Part shown: positions 52,640 to 61,770 of the stretch, piece after piece
How positions within the stretch are numbered: the first letter of the stretch is position 1
How the letters are laid out: each line of letters starts with the position of its first letter
Source: Mucinivorans hirudinis
Lineage (GTDB): Bacteria; Bacteroidota; Bacteroidia; Bacteroidales; Rikenellaceae
Length of the DNA: 64,000 nucleotides
NCBI GenBank assembly: GCA_000723505.1
Contig: HG934468.1
Coordinates: 186,001-250,000 of the forward strand
Direction of reading: 5' to 3'
Notes under the pieces: generated by a model
Seen by the model: the letters and a program-made list of their open reading frames with translations, nothing else
Databases searched by the model: none
What the model was told of the DNA's origin: nothing
Translations under genes and position numbers: made by a program

Positions 52640-52952
52640 AGCGTTCGCAGACAATATAGGGTTAAGCTGAAATTCTTGTTGTTGAAAAAAGATTTATACT
52701 TGACCCACACTCTTAGGGTTCACCTTGCAAACGTGTGTGAAAAAACATACCACTCCCCTTGTTATAACCCTCGGTGTCGCTAGTGACTCTGTCTACAATC
52801 GCCTGAAAATATTCTCTTTTATACATTACTCATTGATTAATGTTGTTTTAATCAATGCTTTGAGTAAAATTACTCAATGAATTTGAGATTGCAAAATATT
52901 TACTGAAATTAAGCAAAAGGATTGTATAAAATCCTTATTGTTCGAAACCGAA
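52640..52952. other. Intergenic region with a small palindrome
   Basis: About 310 nt between convergent rplS and cutC. A 10-bp inverted repeat (52831-52840 with 52848-52857, cattgattaa arms) is flanked by outer ACTCA/TGAGT blocks. No gene seen. Confidence 0.5.
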
Positions 52953-53693
52953 TTAATGCCTACCAGATGCTACTATGGTCGAAGAAACTCGTCTTGCCGA
53001 AGTCACATCTCGCACAAACTCGTCCACAACCACCGCCCCACCCATCGAAACGCGTTCATTACGATAGATCATCCCACCCGCAAGAGGCTCACGTGCCGAA
53101 AAATGAAATTCCCGCGCACCTGTAATTAACTTAATTTCAGCAATATTACCCTCATTTATTCCGCAACCGGGCATAATAATTATCCTATCACCCGCTTGCT
53201 CAACCAAACGAGCAATTAGCCCGGCACCTTCCATAGCATTAGGCTCTTGTCCCGAGGTCAAAATCCTATCGAATCCAAGGGCGATAATCTGCTCCAAAGC
53301 AATCATAGGTTCGCGGCAAACATCAAACGCGCGGTGGAAAGTTACGGAAAGACCCTCGGCGGCTGCCATTAACTCCCTATTTCGCTCTATATCAACATCA
53401 CCCTCAGCTGTCAAACACCCGAACACCACGCCGTTGACACCCGCACGGCGAGCTGCGTCAATGTCGGCAACCATCGCCTCAAACTCCAAATCGGAATAGA
53501 GGAAGTCGCCGGCACGCGGACGTATAATCACATTCATATCAATGGAGATAGCGCGTCGCGCAACAACCATCTCACCCCAACTCGGCGTAGTCCCACCCTC
53601 GGGAATTGCCGCGCAAAGCTCAACGCGCACTGCCCCACCCCGCTCTGCCTCAATACAACTCCGCACCGAATTTGCACAAATCTCGACTACCAT
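52953..53693 (-). CDS. cutC: CutC family protein
   Basis: This 246-residue TIM-barrel protein belongs to the CutC family, named for copper homeostasis although its direct role is disputed. It shows VEICANSVRSCIEAERGGAVRVELCAAIPEGGTTPSWG, MNVIIRPRAGDFLYSD, TFHRAFDVC and IMPGCGINEGNI, all typical. Its start overlaps the end of the M23 peptidase gene by 7 nt, so the two are co-transcribed. Confidence 0.93.
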   Translation of the reverse strand: MVVEICANSVRSCIEAERGGAVRVELCAAIPEGGTTPSWGEMVVARRAISIDMNVIIRPRAGDFLYSDLEFEAMVADIDAARRAGVNGVVFGCLTAEGDVDIERNRELMAAAEGLSVTFHRAFDVCREPMIALEQIIALGFDRILTSGQEPNAMEGAGLIARLVEQAGDRIIIMPGCGINEGNIAEIKLITGAREFHFSAREPLAGGMIYRNERVSMGGAVVVDEFVRDVTSARRVSSTIVASGRH

Positions 53694-55312
53694 TTTACAG
53701 TTCGCTTAAATGTTGATTTATTGTTTTTTGCATCCGTGACCGTCAGCACTATATCGTAGCTGATAGGCGTTTGATTGCGTTTTATCTTATGCGTTAGCAA
53801 ATTGGACTTGGCATCATACTCTGCCAATTCCCACTTACCGTTCACGGTGAGATGATACTTATCTATACCCGAGAGATTATCAGTGATTTTGAAACGCAAT
53901 ACGGCACTCTTTTGAGCTAAATCCACAGCCGTTATGCGAGGCGCAATGGTGTCCAATGATGTTTTGAATGCGCCAAATCTGTTGGTGGTTGCGGTCAGCC
54001 GTCCATCCTTATAACTACCTCCTATCCAACCATTTTTCTCATTCACAAAACCCATTTTATCGCTCTTGTCGTGGGGGGGCACAGCCAGTACGAGTGTCAT
54101 TGCTCTATGCAGCGGAATTTTGTCTGACCCTATTTGATACACACCCTCCGACACTTCCTCGCAAACAATGAAATCGTCATCATACAACGCCTCACGTGGA
54201 ATATTAACAGACAGATTACCAATCAAATAATTAAATTCGCTATTCCAACGCACCACCTCTCCAAACGCTTTGGGTCGTGTCGCCGTAGAGGTGTCCCTCA
54301 CAATTTTAAACTGCACAATCTGCTCATTCCCCCCATCATCTCTGATTGCCGTACGAACCGCGAGCGGCATATCAGTAGCACGCAATACACCCCTGTCTAT
54401 CACCTTGTTATATATTGCAAGGCGGTTATTTGGCGAAACATACGCACGGATAACGTCTAATTTTGTGGCTCTGTGGTCGTCATACTTCACAAAAGTGTTC
54501 ATAAACCGCTGCTTGCCGTAATCGACAAAGTCCAACGCAAATCCGAAATTCTGCTCTCCATCAACACTTTGCGTTAGCGAGTATATACCCATCGTATTAC
54601 CCGCACCACTCTTATAATCCACCACTTCATACGCCAAATACCCTCTACCACGCAACGTGAAGACCAAATCTGGGGCGGGGGCAGACGAATGCTTCAAAAA
54701 ATGTTGCTCTACACCATCAACAACCTCTATCTCATATAGTTTTATCGACTTGATGGTGGGTTTCACCTCATCCGCAACCTCATAATATCCCTTTGCAATT
54801 ATGTTTTGAGGAAAACCCGTGCGCGGGTCGCGAATCTCCAAGTGGAGGTGCGGACCCGCCGACGAACCCGAATTCCCGAGATAAGCTATCTGCTCACCGC
54901 GTTTTACGGGAAATTGCTCTGCCTGCGGATATAAATCGACAGCAAAAGATTTTTTAGCATATTGCTGATTACGAACCCAATCACCTATTTTTTTATTGAA
55001 TCTGTCTAAGTGTCCATATACCGAAACCGCACCGTCACGATGTGTCACATATATCGAATTACCATAACCCCAGGGACTTACGCCTACTCGCGAAACATAG
55101 CCGTCAGCTATAGCAAAGACGGGCGAGCCAATCCCCTTAGCCGCCTTAATGTCAATTCCGGCGTGGAAAGCATCCGTGCGAAGCTCACCCACATTACCGG
55201 CAAGGACTATCGGAAAATCCACAGCAGAGGCATACTTCGATTGTTGAGCCACCGCCGCAGTCGAACATAGCACTAACGACAAACATATTAATCTAAGTCC
55301 CATTAACTTCAT
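53687..55312 (-). CDS. M23-family peptidase (LytM domain)
   Basis: This 541-residue secreted protein has a signal peptide (MKLMGLRLICLSLVLCSTAAVAQ) and an N-terminal M23 domain (about 35-165): FHAGIDIKAAKGIGSPVFAIADGYVSRV and GSSAGPHLHLEIRD supply the HxxxD and HxH zinc ligands. The rest is beta-rich, possibly with immunoglobulin-like folds near the C-terminus (ITDNLSGIDKYHLTVNGKW). M23 enzymes cut peptide cross-links in peptidoglycan. Start chosen at the ATG giving a clean signal sequence. Confidence 0.93.
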   Translation of the reverse strand: MKLMGLRLICLSLVLCSTAAVAQQSKYASAVDFPIVLAGNVGELRTDAFHAGIDIKAAKGIGSPVFAIADGYVSRVGVSPWGYGNSIYVTHRDGAVSVYGHLDRFNKKIGDWVRNQQYAKKSFAVDLYPQAEQFPVKRGEQIAYLGNSGSSAGPHLHLEIRDPRTGFPQNIIAKGYYEVADEVKPTIKSIKLYEIEVVDGVEQHFLKHSSAPAPDLVFTLRGRGYLAYEVVDYKSGAGNTMGIYSLTQSVDGEQNFGFALDFVDYGKQRFMNTFVKYDDHRATKLDVIRAYVSPNNRLAIYNKVIDRGVLRATDMPLAVRTAIRDDGGNEQIVQFKIVRDTSTATRPKAFGEVVRWNSEFNYLIGNLSVNIPREALYDDDFIVCEEVSEGVYQIGSDKIPLHRAMTLVLAVPPHDKSDKMGFVNEKNGWIGGSYKDGRLTATTNRFGAFKTSLDTIAPRITAVDLAQKSAVLRFKITDNLSGIDKYHLTVNGKWELAEYDAKSNLLTHKIKRNQTPISYDIVLTVTDAKNNKSTFKRTVKW

Positions 55313-55371
55313 TTTACACAAAAAAAGGTGCTACACCACCGGGCGATGCACCGAAAAATATCAACCCACAG

Positions 55372-56796
55372 CTATTTTGCGTACTCTTTCACCTGCCGTG
55401 TCGCAATCTTCGGATTAGCAATTACATTGCATCCGTTCACACATCCTCCCTCGCAAGCCATAACCTCCACCATATTACCGGGGCAACTTTTGGCATAGCC
55501 ACGCAAGTCTCGGATAGTTTGCTTAGTTATGCCATCAATGACAATGGGACGAATCTCCGCCCTACCTCCAACTTCCACCGCCACCGCGTTCATCACACCC
55601 GCCGAAGCGGCATAGCCGCGAGAAGTAGGGTTGATAGTTGCATCTAACGCCATATCAGACTCTTCCATAGGATTTACGCCCGCAGCCACAAACATCGTTC
55701 CCACCTCCTCGAAACTGAGCACATAATCAATATTGGGGTCGTGATATCCTTCATAACGCTTTGCCAAGCAAGGACCTACAAAGACAACCGCCGCGTCAGG
55801 ATTCTCCTCTTTAACAATCTGAGCCGCGTAAACCATCGGGCTGCGCGTGTGTGAGACAAAAGGCTTAATCTCAGGCAGATGCCTTGCTGCCAACATATAG
55901 TACGACGGGCAACACGAAGTGGTCATAAACGGCTCGCCTTTCTCCATCTTCTCAATAAACTCTGCCGCCTCGTTGCGCGTTGTAACATCCGCGCCCTTCG
56001 CTACTTCCACAACCTCATCGAAGCCTAATCGACCGATGGCTGCCAAAATATTTTGCAGCGGGGACTTGAACTGCCCTGCTATAGCCGGCGCAACAATTGC
56101 AATAACCTTACGCGAACTATTTATAGCTTTGTGAATATCAATGATATGGGAACGCTCCATCACCGCACCAAACGGACACGCCGATATGCAACGTCCGCAA
56201 TAGATACATTTCGTTGGGTCGATATGCTCCTTCCCGCGCTCGTCCTTGCTGATTGCTCCAACCGGGCACTCCTCCTCGCAAGGCACAGGTATGTAGATAA
56301 TTGCGTGGAAAGGGCAGCTCTTCTGACACAGCCCGCAATTCACACACTTGGAGTGGTCGATGTGCGCTTGCCCATTCTCAAAATTAATCGCCCCCTTGTT
56401 GCAGCTCATCATACAGGCACGCCCCACGCAGCCACGACACATATTGGTAACCACATAGTTAGTCTTCACACAAGCCGAGCAAGCCTCGGTCATAACCGAG
56501 AGCGGTTCGCGTGCAACCTTCTCGCGCGCAAAAGCCATATCCGTATATTCAGCGAGAGTTGTCATCTCGTCCACCTCCTCATCTACACTGAATCCGAGAA
56601 TGCTCATCGCCCTGTATTTGAGCACAGCTCGGTCCTTGTAGATGCAACAGCGTGAATGTTCCCCATCGCGCGGACGCATTATATACGGTATCCTGTCTAT
56701 ATTATCACGCAACACCCCTTCCCCTTTGCTCAACTCCTTGAGTATTCGGGTCATAAGTTCGCGCTTGAGAATCATCGTATTATTCGTAACAGCCAT
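55372..56796 (-). CDS. [FeFe]-hydrogenase-like protein, probable group B
   Basis: This 474-residue protein starts MAVTNNTMILKRELMTRILK. It has several cysteine motifs for [4Fe-4S] clusters (CSACVKTNYVVTNMC, CVNCGLCQKSCPF, CIYCGRCISACPF) and the H-cluster motifs TTSCCPSYY, VFVGPCLAKRYEGY and VEVMACEGGCVNGCN. It would make or use H2 with ferredoxin. The order and TSCCP variant fit monomeric group B enzymes of gut anaerobes, whose physiology is little studied. The hyd maturases (hydE, F, G) are not in the window. Preceded by a [2Fe-2S] protein gene. Confidence 0.92.
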   Translation of the reverse strand: MAVTNNTMILKRELMTRILKELSKGEGVLRDNIDRIPYIMRPRDGEHSRCCIYKDRAVLKYRAMSILGFSVDEEVDEMTTLAEYTDMAFAREKVAREPLSVMTEACSACVKTNYVVTNMCRGCVGRACMMSCNKGAINFENGQAHIDHSKCVNCGLCQKSCPFHAIIYIPVPCEEECPVGAISKDERGKEHIDPTKCIYCGRCISACPFGAVMERSHIIDIHKAINSSRKVIAIVAPAIAGQFKSPLQNILAAIGRLGFDEVVEVAKGADVTTRNEAAEFIEKMEKGEPFMTTSCCPSYYMLAARHLPEIKPFVSHTRSPMVYAAQIVKEENPDAAVVFVGPCLAKRYEGYHDPNIDYVLSFEEVGTMFVAAGVNPMEESDMALDATINPTSRGYAASAGVMNAVAVEVGGRAEIRPIVIDGITKQTIRDLRGYAKSCPGNMVEVMACEGGCVNGCNVIANPKIATRQVKEYAK

Positions 56797-56864
56797 TAGA
56801 ATCAATTTTTAGCAGGTAAGTAATTGTCGTTCATAAATCGCATTAAACACTTCAAATTAATAAC

Positions 56865-57110
56865 TTAACACTGATTCTCTATCTCCTCAATCACCTTGGA
56901 GATAGTTGCTGCCGTAACCAACTTTTCTCCCACCAAGACAAACGGAGCCTTACCGTGCCCCTCCTGATTACAAAAGTCGAGGCAGGTTGCCCCGCAAATC
57001 TCAACTTTATCTTTGAGTTCATCAGGCAAGTACTCATCCAAGAGCTGCAATTCAGAACCACCCATTACATAGCACATCGTGCCGGTACATATTTTTACTA
57101 CTACTTTCAT
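56865..57110 (-). CDS. Thioredoxin-like [2Fe-2S] ferredoxin
   Basis: This 81-residue protein has the C-x4-C...C-x3-C arrangement of NuoE/HydC-type 2Fe-2S domains: Cys8, Cys13, Cys39, Cys43, plus a fifth Cys47. It is a stand-alone small domain. It lies 68 nt upstream of the hydrogenase gene on the same strand and probably passes electrons to it (inference). Start chosen at MKVVVKICTGTMC; the 20 codons upstream have no conserved features. Confidence 0.85.
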   Translation of the reverse strand: MKVVVKICTGTMCYVMGGSELQLLDEYLPDELKDKVEICGATCLDFCNQEGHGKAPFVLVGEKLVTAATISKVIEEIENQC

Positions 57111-57180
57111 TCCTAATTTAATTTGGATGTTGAGACGTTGTGAGTTCGAGAAGTTGAATTGCCGAATCATTTACTGTGAC

Positions 57181-57212
57181 TCAACATCTCAACTTCTCAA
57201 CTCTTCAACCTA
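57181..57212. repeat. Four 8-nt tandem repeats
   Basis: tcaacatc, tcaacttc, tcaactct and tcaaccta follow each other directly. The preceding 57130-57170 carries related GTTGAG-like words in reverse sense. Non-coding. Confidence 0.6.
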
Positions 57213-57223
57213 CATAATACTAA

Positions 57224-59173
57224 TTATTGATGATAAACATCATACTTAACAAACACTTCAATCGCCTGATATTCTGCCATACCGAGCTTATCGTAGAGCT
57301 GAGCCGTGGCTTGGGTGCGGTCTTCGGCACGCTGCCAAAACTCGCGTTTGTCATCGCCCGGGAAAGGAACGATATCCTTCTGCGAAAGGTGGCGGTAGAT
57401 TGCGTGGCGTTTTTTGATAACCTCGTCGGGCGAAAGTGGCACTGCCATATCAACCATATCCAAATCCCACTCCTGCCAAGCACCTCTATATAACCACATT
57501 ACACAATCATTCAACCACTCGTCACCATCCTCAATAATCTGTTTTAGTGCAGCCAAAACCGCCTCGATGCAGACACGGTGAGTTCCGTGTGGGTCTGAGA
57601 GGTCGCCTGCAGCATAAATTTGGTGAGGCTGAACCCTACGAAGTAAATCTACGACAATATCAATATCTGCCTGACCAACAGCGCCCTTCTTCACAGAACC
57701 TGTCTCATAGAAAGGGAGATTGAGAAAGTGAACATTGGTTCGGTCGTTAATGCCGAAATGGCGGCACGCAGCCTTTGCCTCAGCACGGCGAATCGAGCCC
57801 TTGAGTTGACGAAGAGCGAATGGTTCTGCCTGCCCCTTTTTCTTAGAGGCAACGAGCTCGCAAATCTCACCATATCTATCCTCGAAACCGCACTCGCGAG
57901 CGGAGTCAACTATCTGAATAACAACATCATCGTGCACAGCAATATTACCGGAAGTCTGATAAGCAACGTGCACATCGTGCCCTTGGTCGGCTAGACGCAG
58001 AAATGTACCGCCCATCGAAATAACATCATCGTCGGGGTGAGGTGAGAAGATCACAACACGCTTTGGATAGGGGGACGAACGTGCGGGACGTGTCGTGTCA
58101 TCGCCATTTGGTTTACCACCTGGCCAACCAGAAATAGTATGCTGTAAATCATTAAACACCTGAATGTTAATCTTATCATAGGTACTGCCAGTGTCGTCAA
58201 TCATCTGACCGAGATAGTGGTCTATATAGTCCTGATAGGTGAGTTTCAGGATTGGTTTTCCAACCTGTTGACAAAGCCACAGAACAGCTTTGCGGATGAA
58301 GCGGTTTGTCCAGATACAAGTACCGACCAGCCAAGGTGTATTAACACGTGTGAGTAGTGACGCAGCATCCTCATCAATGGTAATTTCGATATTGTTATGT
58401 TCTTGAAGATAACTTCCCGGAACAGCACTATCTATGTTACCTTCGATAACTTTAGCAAATGCAATCGACTTATTTTCGCCCCAACCTACAACAAAGACTT
58501 TACGAGCAGAAAGTATAGTACCAATACCCATTGTAAGTGCTTTGGTGGGAGTGTTTTCCACGCCATAGAACATCGAACTTGCATATTTACGCGACTTATT
58601 GCTTAAGGCAACAACGCGCGTACGGGTATTCGGATATGTACCAGACTCATTCAGAGCAATTTGACCCTCATCTCCGAAACCAAGTAACAGAGCATCAATG
58701 CCACCCTTCTTGCGAATCATAGTTTCGTAGTTGCGGCAATATGTAGTTACATCATTAGAAGCAACTTTACCATTGAGTATATGTATATTTTCGAGCGGTA
58801 TATCCACCTGCATCAGGAACTCTTCTTTCAGCGTATGAGTATGGCTCTGGTGCTCACTCTCGCCTACCGGATAAAATTCAAAGACCGTAAATATCTCTAC
58901 ATTTTTGAAACTCAGCGACTCTTCATTATGCATTCGGACTAGCTCGCGATAAACTCCTACCGGTGATTTTCCCGAGGAGAGGGCAAGGTTACAATGCAGA
59001 CCTTGCATAGACCTATCTCGAATTATTTCTGCAATTTGGCGTGCAACGTGGCGCGCACCCTCTTCTGAAGTTTCGGCAATGTGTGTGGGAATACGTTCAA
59101 AACGAGTAATGATGTCGATGGGTTCGGCTCCGCGTTTGAGACCTCCATCGCTCTTTAATTTGTAGTTGCTCAT
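57224..59173 (-). CDS. NagB-like/PIG-L fusion protein (glucosamine-6-phosphate deaminase-like)
   Basis: This 649-residue protein has an N-terminal glucosamine-6-phosphate isomerase/deaminase-like domain (about 20-290) and a C-terminal PIG-L/LmbE deacetylase domain from about residue 370 (FSPHPDDDVISMGGTFLRLADQG, later DPHGTHRVC). The PIG-L zinc motif (HPDD and the HxxH-type site) is intact. The NagB part lacks key catalytic residues: the usual DEY turn reads VFEFYP and the GHIAFNE motif reads GQIALNE. So deaminase activity is doubtful and it should not be called plain nagB. Such fusions occur throughout Bacteroidales. 13 nt after ddl, likely co-transcribed. Confidence 0.88.
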   Translation of the reverse strand: MSNYKLKSDGGLKRGAEPIDIITRFERIPTHIAETSEEGARHVARQIAEIIRDRSMQGLHCNLALSSGKSPVGVYRELVRMHNEESLSFKNVEIFTVFEFYPVGESEHQSHTHTLKEEFLMQVDIPLENIHILNGKVASNDVTTYCRNYETMIRKKGGIDALLLGFGDEGQIALNESGTYPNTRTRVVALSNKSRKYASSMFYGVENTPTKALTMGIGTILSARKVFVVGWGENKSIAFAKVIEGNIDSAVPGSYLQEHNNIEITIDEDAASLLTRVNTPWLVGTCIWTNRFIRKAVLWLCQQVGKPILKLTYQDYIDHYLGQMIDDTGSTYDKINIQVFNDLQHTISGWPGGKPNGDDTTRPARSSPYPKRVVIFSPHPDDDVISMGGTFLRLADQGHDVHVAYQTSGNIAVHDDVVIQIVDSARECGFEDRYGEICELVASKKKGQAEPFALRQLKGSIRRAEAKAACRHFGINDRTNVHFLNLPFYETGSVKKGAVGQADIDIVVDLLRRVQPHQIYAAGDLSDPHGTHRVCIEAVLAALKQIIEDGDEWLNDCVMWLYRGAWQEWDLDMVDMAVPLSPDEVIKKRHAIYRHLSQKDIVPFPGDDKREFWQRAEDRTQATAQLYDKLGMAEYQAIEVFVKYDVYHQ

Positions 59174-59186
59174 AGTTTATTGGGGT

Positions 59187-60158
59187 TTATTTCATCTCTC
59201 TTTCGTCTCTCAACAACAATGTAAATGCCTCTTCCATAGTAAGTCCTACTTGATTCCACTGCTGAGGAACGATGCTATTACGGCTCATACCCGGCGTAGT
59301 GTTCACCTCTATAAAATATGGTTTTCCCTTCTTAATAATGTAGTCAATCCGTACAATTCCTCGACAACCAAGTGTTTTATAAATATCTAAAGTCGTATGA
59401 TTCAAAATTTTTGCTACGCTTTCGGGTATACGTGCAGGAGTAATCTCTTGGGTAAAGCCATCCGTATATTTGGCTTGGTAATCGAAAAACTCATTCTTAC
59501 TAACTAGCTCAGTTGCAGGCAACACCCACTCATCACCACCCACTATCATAACCCCTTGACTAACTTCCGTGCCCTCGATAAACTCCTCTAACAGAGCCAC
59601 CTCGCTCTCCTTTAGCGCCATTTCAACAGCAGCAACCAATTGCTCGGACTCTTTGACCTTGGTAACCCCACAACTGCTTCCACTCGCATTTGGTTTTACA
59701 AAGAGCGGCAATCCAAGTTCTTCGATAATCCTTTCCACGTTCACTGTCTCCCCTCGCCTGATAGTAATCTCTTTTGCAAGATTCACATTTGCAACAAATT
59801 GAACCACTTTTTTGCACAAAGATTTATTGAATGTGAGTGCCGAAACCTCCACCGAACAACCGGAATAAGGCACGCCCATCATCTCAAAATAGCCCTGCAA
59901 AACTCCATTTTCACCAGGTGCTCCGTGCACCACAATCAGTGCGTAATCAAACTTTTTGACCTCTCCCTGCTGGTCAATAAAACCAAAGAAGTTTTTATCA
60001 ATTTCAACACCATCTATTGTTCGGAAGAGTGACTCTTTAAGCGTAATAAAGTATGGTTCAAACATTTCCCTATTCAACGCCTCAAAAACCTGCGTAGCAC
60101 TTTTCATCGAAATCTCCGCTTCCGAGGAATCCAAACCGGCAATGACCGCAACTTTCAT
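59187..60158 (-). CDS. ddl: D-alanine-D-alanine ligase
   Basis: Ddl joins two D-alanines for peptidoglycan. The protein (323 residues from the chosen ATG; three more from 60167) has the ATP-grasp fold: MKVAVIAGLDSSEAEISMKSA, VVHGAPGENGVLQGYFEMMGVPYSG, LFVKPNASGSSCGVTKV, and RIDYIIKKGKPYFIEVNTTPGMS. Length and motifs are standard. The -7 box at 60172-60179 is so close that the second ATG (60158) is the likelier start. Confidence 0.95.
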   Translation of the reverse strand: MKVAVIAGLDSSEAEISMKSATQVFEALNREMFEPYFITLKESLFRTIDGVEIDKNFFGFIDQQGEVKKFDYALIVVHGAPGENGVLQGYFEMMGVPYSGCSVEVSALTFNKSLCKKVVQFVANVNLAKEITIRRGETVNVERIIEELGLPLFVKPNASGSSCGVTKVKESEQLVAAVEMALKESEVALLEEFIEGTEVSQGVMIVGGDEWVLPATELVSKNEFFDYQAKYTDGFTQEITPARIPESVAKILNHTTLDIYKTLGCRGIVRIDYIIKKGKPYFIEVNTTPGMSRNSIVPQQWNQVGLTMEEAFTLLLRDEREMK

Positions 60159-60171
60159 TCTATTCATTGTA

Positions 60172-60179
60172 CAAAATTA
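60172..60179 (-). promoter_or_regulatory. -7 element of ddl
   Basis: TAATTTTG on the minus strand, 5 nt from the first ATG and 14 nt from the second. Implies a very short leader. Confidence 0.45.
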
Positions 60180-60217
60180 GAAAAAAAACTCATAACTTCG
60201 TCAAAAAATTGCGTGAA

Positions 60218-61165
60218 ATGAAAACAAAAATTTGTGATTTATTTGGCATTAACTATCCGATAATATCGGGTGGTATGGTTTGGTGCAGCGGGTGGCGATT
60301 GGCAGAGGCAGTCTCGCGTGCCGGCGGGTTGGGTTTGATTGGCGCGGGTTCTATGACGCCTGAATTGCTTGAAGAACACATTGTTAAATGTCGTAAAGCA
60401 TTGGGAGAAATACCTTTTGGCGTAAATCTTCCGTTATTTAATCCGTTGGCTGAGAAGATGATAGAAGTGATTGAAAATCAGGAGGTAAGGGTAGTTTTCT
60501 CGTCGGGAGGTAATCCTGCGCTGTATACTAAAAGATTGAAAGAGAGCGGGTGTAAAGTTGCGCACGTGGTTGCCTCGGTAAAATTTGCTTTGAAGGCTGA
60601 GTGTGCCGGAGTTGATGCGGTCGTTTGCGAAGGGTTCGAGGCAGGGGGGCACAATGGCAAAGAGGAGCTTACCACAATGGTACTCACGCCACAAGTGGCT
60701 CGTGCTGTGTCTATTCCGGTGATAGCAGCGGGTGGCATTGCCACGGGTGATGCCGTTTTGGCAGCATTTGCTCTAGGGGCTGAGGGGGTGCAGATGGGCA
60801 CGCGCTTTGCATTATCCGAGGAGTCGTCGGCACACGAAAATTTCAAGAAGCTCTGCATCACCCTTGGCGAAGGAGATACAATGTTGGCGTTGAAAAAATT
60901 AACCCCCGTACGTTTGATTAAAAATGACTTTTATAAGCGAATCGCAGAGGCGGAATCGCGAGGCGCCTCTGCTGAAGAATTGCTGGAAATAATTGGCTTC
61001 AAGCGCACTAAGTTGGGTATTTTTGAAGGTGATTTGAACGAGGGAGAGTTGGAGATTGGGCAAATAACCTCTATTATAAGGTCGATTCAGACGGTGCAGG
61101 ATGTTTTTAATCAAGTCATCGAAGAGTATGAAATTGCTCTTTCAAAGCTCCCTTTTCACAAATGA
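60218..61165 (+). CDS. FabK-like enoyl-ACP reductase / nitronate monooxygenase-family flavoprotein
   Basis: This 315-residue TIM-barrel FMN protein has YPIISGGMVWCSGWRLAEAVSRAGGLGLIGAGSM, AGVDAVVCEGFEAGGHNG and VIAAGGIATGDAVLAAFALGAEGVQMGTRF, shared by FabK and nitronate monooxygenases. FabK makes the last reduction step of fatty acid elongation. The GFEAGGHNG motif and length fit FabK-like proteins, but the two families cannot be separated safely. The 17 upstream codons overlap the ddl promoter, so the ATG at 60218 was chosen. Overlaps thiE by 4 nt. Confidence 0.85.
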   Translation: MKTKICDLFGINYPIISGGMVWCSGWRLAEAVSRAGGLGLIGAGSMTPELLEEHIVKCRKALGEIPFGVNLPLFNPLAEKMIEVIENQEVRVVFSSGGNPALYTKRLKESGCKVAHVVASVKFALKAECAGVDAVVCEGFEAGGHNGKEELTTMVLTPQVARAVSIPVIAAGGIATGDAVLAAFALGAEGVQMGTRFALSEESSAHENFKKLCITLGEGDTMLALKKLTPVRLIKNDFYKRIAEAESRGASAEELLEIIGFKRTKLGIFEGDLNEGELEIGQITSIIRSIQTVQDVFNQVIEEYEIALSKLPFHK

Positions 61166-61770
61166 TATATTTAGTAACTGATAGTGCTTTGAGTTTGGGG
61201 CGGTCATTGGTTAATATTGTTGCGGCGGCTTTGCGGGGTGGGGTCGGAATGGTGCAACTACGTGAAAAGGAGATTACTTCGCGCGAATTTGTGGAGCTAG
61301 GGAGGGCAATTCACTCCATCACCCTCGAATACAATGTTCCGCTGATTATCAACGACCGTGCTGATATTGCACAAATTATCGGCGCGGAGGGGTTGCATAT
61401 CGGACAGAGCGATATTTCGTTCAAAGATGCTCGTAAATTGCTGGGTCAAAGTGCAATAATAGGCTTGTCGATTGAAAATATCGAGCAGGCTCGCAAAGCA
61501 CGCAGTTGGGGTGTGGACTATATAGGAGCAAGCCCCGTCTTTGCAACGCCAACCAAAATCGACACTGCACCCGCCCTCGGACTAAAAGGGGTGAGCGAAC
61601 TACGAGAAGTGGTTGATTGTAGGATAGTTGCAATAGGCGGAATCAACAAAAGCAACATCCGTCAAGTTATTAAAGCGGGGGCTGACTCGGTGGCTGTTGT
61701 TAGCGCGATTTGTTCGGCAGCCGACCCTTATTTAGCAACAAAAGAATTAGTTAATGACACAATTATCTGA
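61162..61770 (+). CDS. thiE: Thiamine-phosphate synthase
   Basis: ThiE couples the pyrimidine and thiazole halves of thiamine phosphate. The 202-residue TIM barrel shows MVQLREKEITSREF, PLIINDRADIAQIIGAEGLHIGQSD, YIGASPVFATPTK and AIGGINKSNIRQVIKAGADSVAVVSAI. Overlaps the FabK-like gene by 4 nt and thiL by 17 nt. Confidence 0.96.
   Translation: MIYLVTDSALSLGRSLVNIVAAALRGGVGMVQLREKEITSREFVELGRAIHSITLEYNVPLIINDRADIAQIIGAEGLHIGQSDISFKDARKLLGQSAIIGLSIENIEQARKARSWGVDYIGASPVFATPTKIDTAPALGLKGVSELREVVDCRIVAIGGINKSNIRQVIKAGADSVAVVSAICSAADPYLATKELVNDTII

Noticed and set aside
57224-59173. Calling this gene nagB
   Set aside because: Catalytic Asp and His positions of the deaminase are substituted, so the simple name would mislead.
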